DNA from: Candidatus Bathyarchaeota archaeon | Lineage (GTDB): Archaea; Thermoproteota; Bathyarchaeia; Bathyarchaeales; Bathyarchaeaceae | Length of the DNA: 5,145 nucleotides | Assembly (NCBI GenBank): GCA_014859755.1 | Contig: JACUTO010000112.1 | Span: forward strand, 1-5,145 | Direction of reading: 5' to 3' | Part shown: positions 4,321-5,145 of the stretch, piece by piece | How positions within the stretch are numbered: the stretch's first letter is position 1 | Layout of the letters: each line of letters opens with the position of its first letter | Made by a program: the position numbers and the translations under genes | The notes under the pieces: generated by a model | Told to the model about the DNA's origin: nothing | Seen by the model: the letters and a program-made list of their open reading frames with translations, nothing else | Database searches by the model: none

Positions 4321-5145
4321 TTAAAGCTTTAGGGACAGCACGTAACCTCTTATGAGCTGGCCGAGAATACTTCTCCTTATGAAGTCTGGAAAGCTCTTAA
4401 TGTACTCGTTGTCTCCGGCCCTCTCTATGAGGGCGTTGTAGACCTGCTCTTCACTCTTCGTCTTCCCGTAGACATATACTATAGTGTCCTTCCAATCCTT
4501 AGCAACCTCAGCAGCCTTCTTGATTATTTGCTTGGCCTTAGGTTGCTTCTGGGTGCCGAAGTGCCCCATGCAGAGGTACTTAAAGTCTATCCCCAGCATC
4601 TTGTCCAGGGATTTGAGGTAGTTTTCGTAGTCGAAGAGTTCAGGGAACGATGGGGGCATGTAGAACTCAAACTCCTCATTGTAGTTACACACGGCGTCCC
4701 CAGCGAAGAATGTCTTCGTTTTCGGCTCAAAGAGCCCTATGCTCCCAGGGGTGTGCCCTGGAAGAGTTACAACTTCAAGTGAGACGCCGCTTCCAAGGTC
4801 GAACCCGTCTCCTTCCTCAACTACCTGAACATCGCTGACTGGAGGGTAGTCGCTCACAAGCACAGCAGCGTCGCCGTAGTGCCTCTTCGTTGTTTCAAAA
4901 AACTCTGATGGGTTTCTCAGTATCTCGGCTGTTTTCTCAGAAGCGGAAACAAACGCGTTAGGCATCTTCTTAAGGAGCCCTGCTGCCCCAGCCCCGTGGT
5001 CGTAGTGCTCGTGAGTTACCACTATGGCGTTTATGGACTCTGGACTTATCTTGAACTCTTCAAGTGTACTCAGGATTTTTTCGTTTGTTTGACTTGTCCC
5101 CGCGTCTATGAGGAAGGTTTTCTCGCTCTTAACAACGTAGACTAC
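4321..5145 (-). CDS. Metallo-beta-lactamase-fold hydrolase (N-terminus missing, runs off right edge)
   Basis: An open frame of 274 residues reaches the right edge without a start, so a short N-terminal part is missing. A GTG at 5022 lies in frame but cannot be the true start, because the fold begins before it: YVVKSEKTFLIDAGTS (3-18) is the first beta-hairpin with the Asp-Ala-Gly motif. The metal-binding set is complete: HEHYDH (His45, His47, Asp49, His50), His131 in LPGHTPGS, Asp150 in FFAGDAV and His195 in MGHFG, consistent with a two-metal active site, usually zinc or iron. Residues 196-274 form a helical C-terminal region with many Lys and Glu residues. Family members hydrolyse thioesters, lactones, phosphodiesters and other substrates, so the exact reaction cannot be named. 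The gene is convergent with yjbQ across 111 bp. Its codons favour GAG, ATA and GGG somewhat more than its neighbours do. Confidence 0.93.
   Translation of the reverse strand, partial: VVYVVKSEKTFLIDAGTSQTNEKILSTLEEFKISPESINAIVVTHEHYDHGAGAAGLLKKMPNAFVSASEKTAEILRNPSEFFETTKRHYGDAAVLVSDYPPVSDVQVVEEGDGFDLGSGVSLEVVTLPGHTPGSIGLFEPKTKTFFAGDAVCNYNEEFEFYMPPSFPELFDYENYLKSLDKMLGIDFKYLCMGHFGTQKQPKAKQIIKKAAEVAKDWKDTIVYVYGKTKSEEQVYNALIERAGDNEYIKSFPDFIRRSILGQLIRGYVLSLKL

Noticed and set aside
4300..4325. A tRNA-like T-arm motif (GGTTCAACAGG) near the end of the MBL gene
   Set aside because: There is no matching T-stem, anticodon arm or acceptor stem around it.
1..5145. CRISPR array or rRNA gene
   Set aside because: I see no regularly spaced direct repeats and no conserved rRNA segments anywhere in the window.

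Overview
The window looks archaeal. It carries an Hjc-type Holliday junction resolvase, a family largely restricted to archaea and their viruses, and it has A/T-rich TATA-like boxes at archaeal spacing and a T-rich tract that looks like an archaeal terminator. A moderate-GC Thermoproteota/Bathyarchaeia-like genome is my guess, but the sequence alone does not fix the taxon.

Layout, left to right. (1) Positions 1-1826, minus strand: a compact overlapping operon, read right to left, of an Hjc resolvase, a MacB/LolD-type ABC ATPase and an FtsX-type permease that runs off the left edge. (2) Positions 1827-1945: a divergent intergenic region with one TATA-like box readable in both directions and a 26-bp near-perfect palindrome at the expected start of rightward transcription. 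(3) Positions 1946-2530, plus strand: a short, catalytic-domain-only tyrosine recombinase with all active-site residues. (4) Positions 2531-3267: about 740 bp without a confident intact gene. It holds two perfect 21-bp inverted repeats (2556-2576 and 2882-2902) around a 305-bp segment, and a minus-strand coding remnant (2896-3188) broken by a frameshift. (5) Positions 3268-3606, minus strand: a small NIPSNAP/EthD-like protein. (6) Positions 3799-4209, plus strand: a YjbQ/UPF0047 protein. (7) Positions 4321-5145, minus strand: a metallo-beta-lactamase-fold hydrolase cut at its N-terminus by the right edge.

The part most worth a second look is regions 2-4. The stand-alone recombinase is about the length of the FimB/FimE invertases. 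It sits 25 bp from an inverted repeat pair whose 305-bp spacing resembles an invertible DNA switch. The segment contains a palindromic TATA-like element, so inversion could move a promoter. No inversion can be shown from one sequence, and a MITE-like remnant or duplicated gene fragments would also give inverted repeats.

The remaining genes are accessory or housekeeping: lipid or peptide export by the ABC system, a poorly understood YjbQ enzyme, an MBL hydrolase and a small barrel protein. Nothing shows that they work with the recombinase locus.
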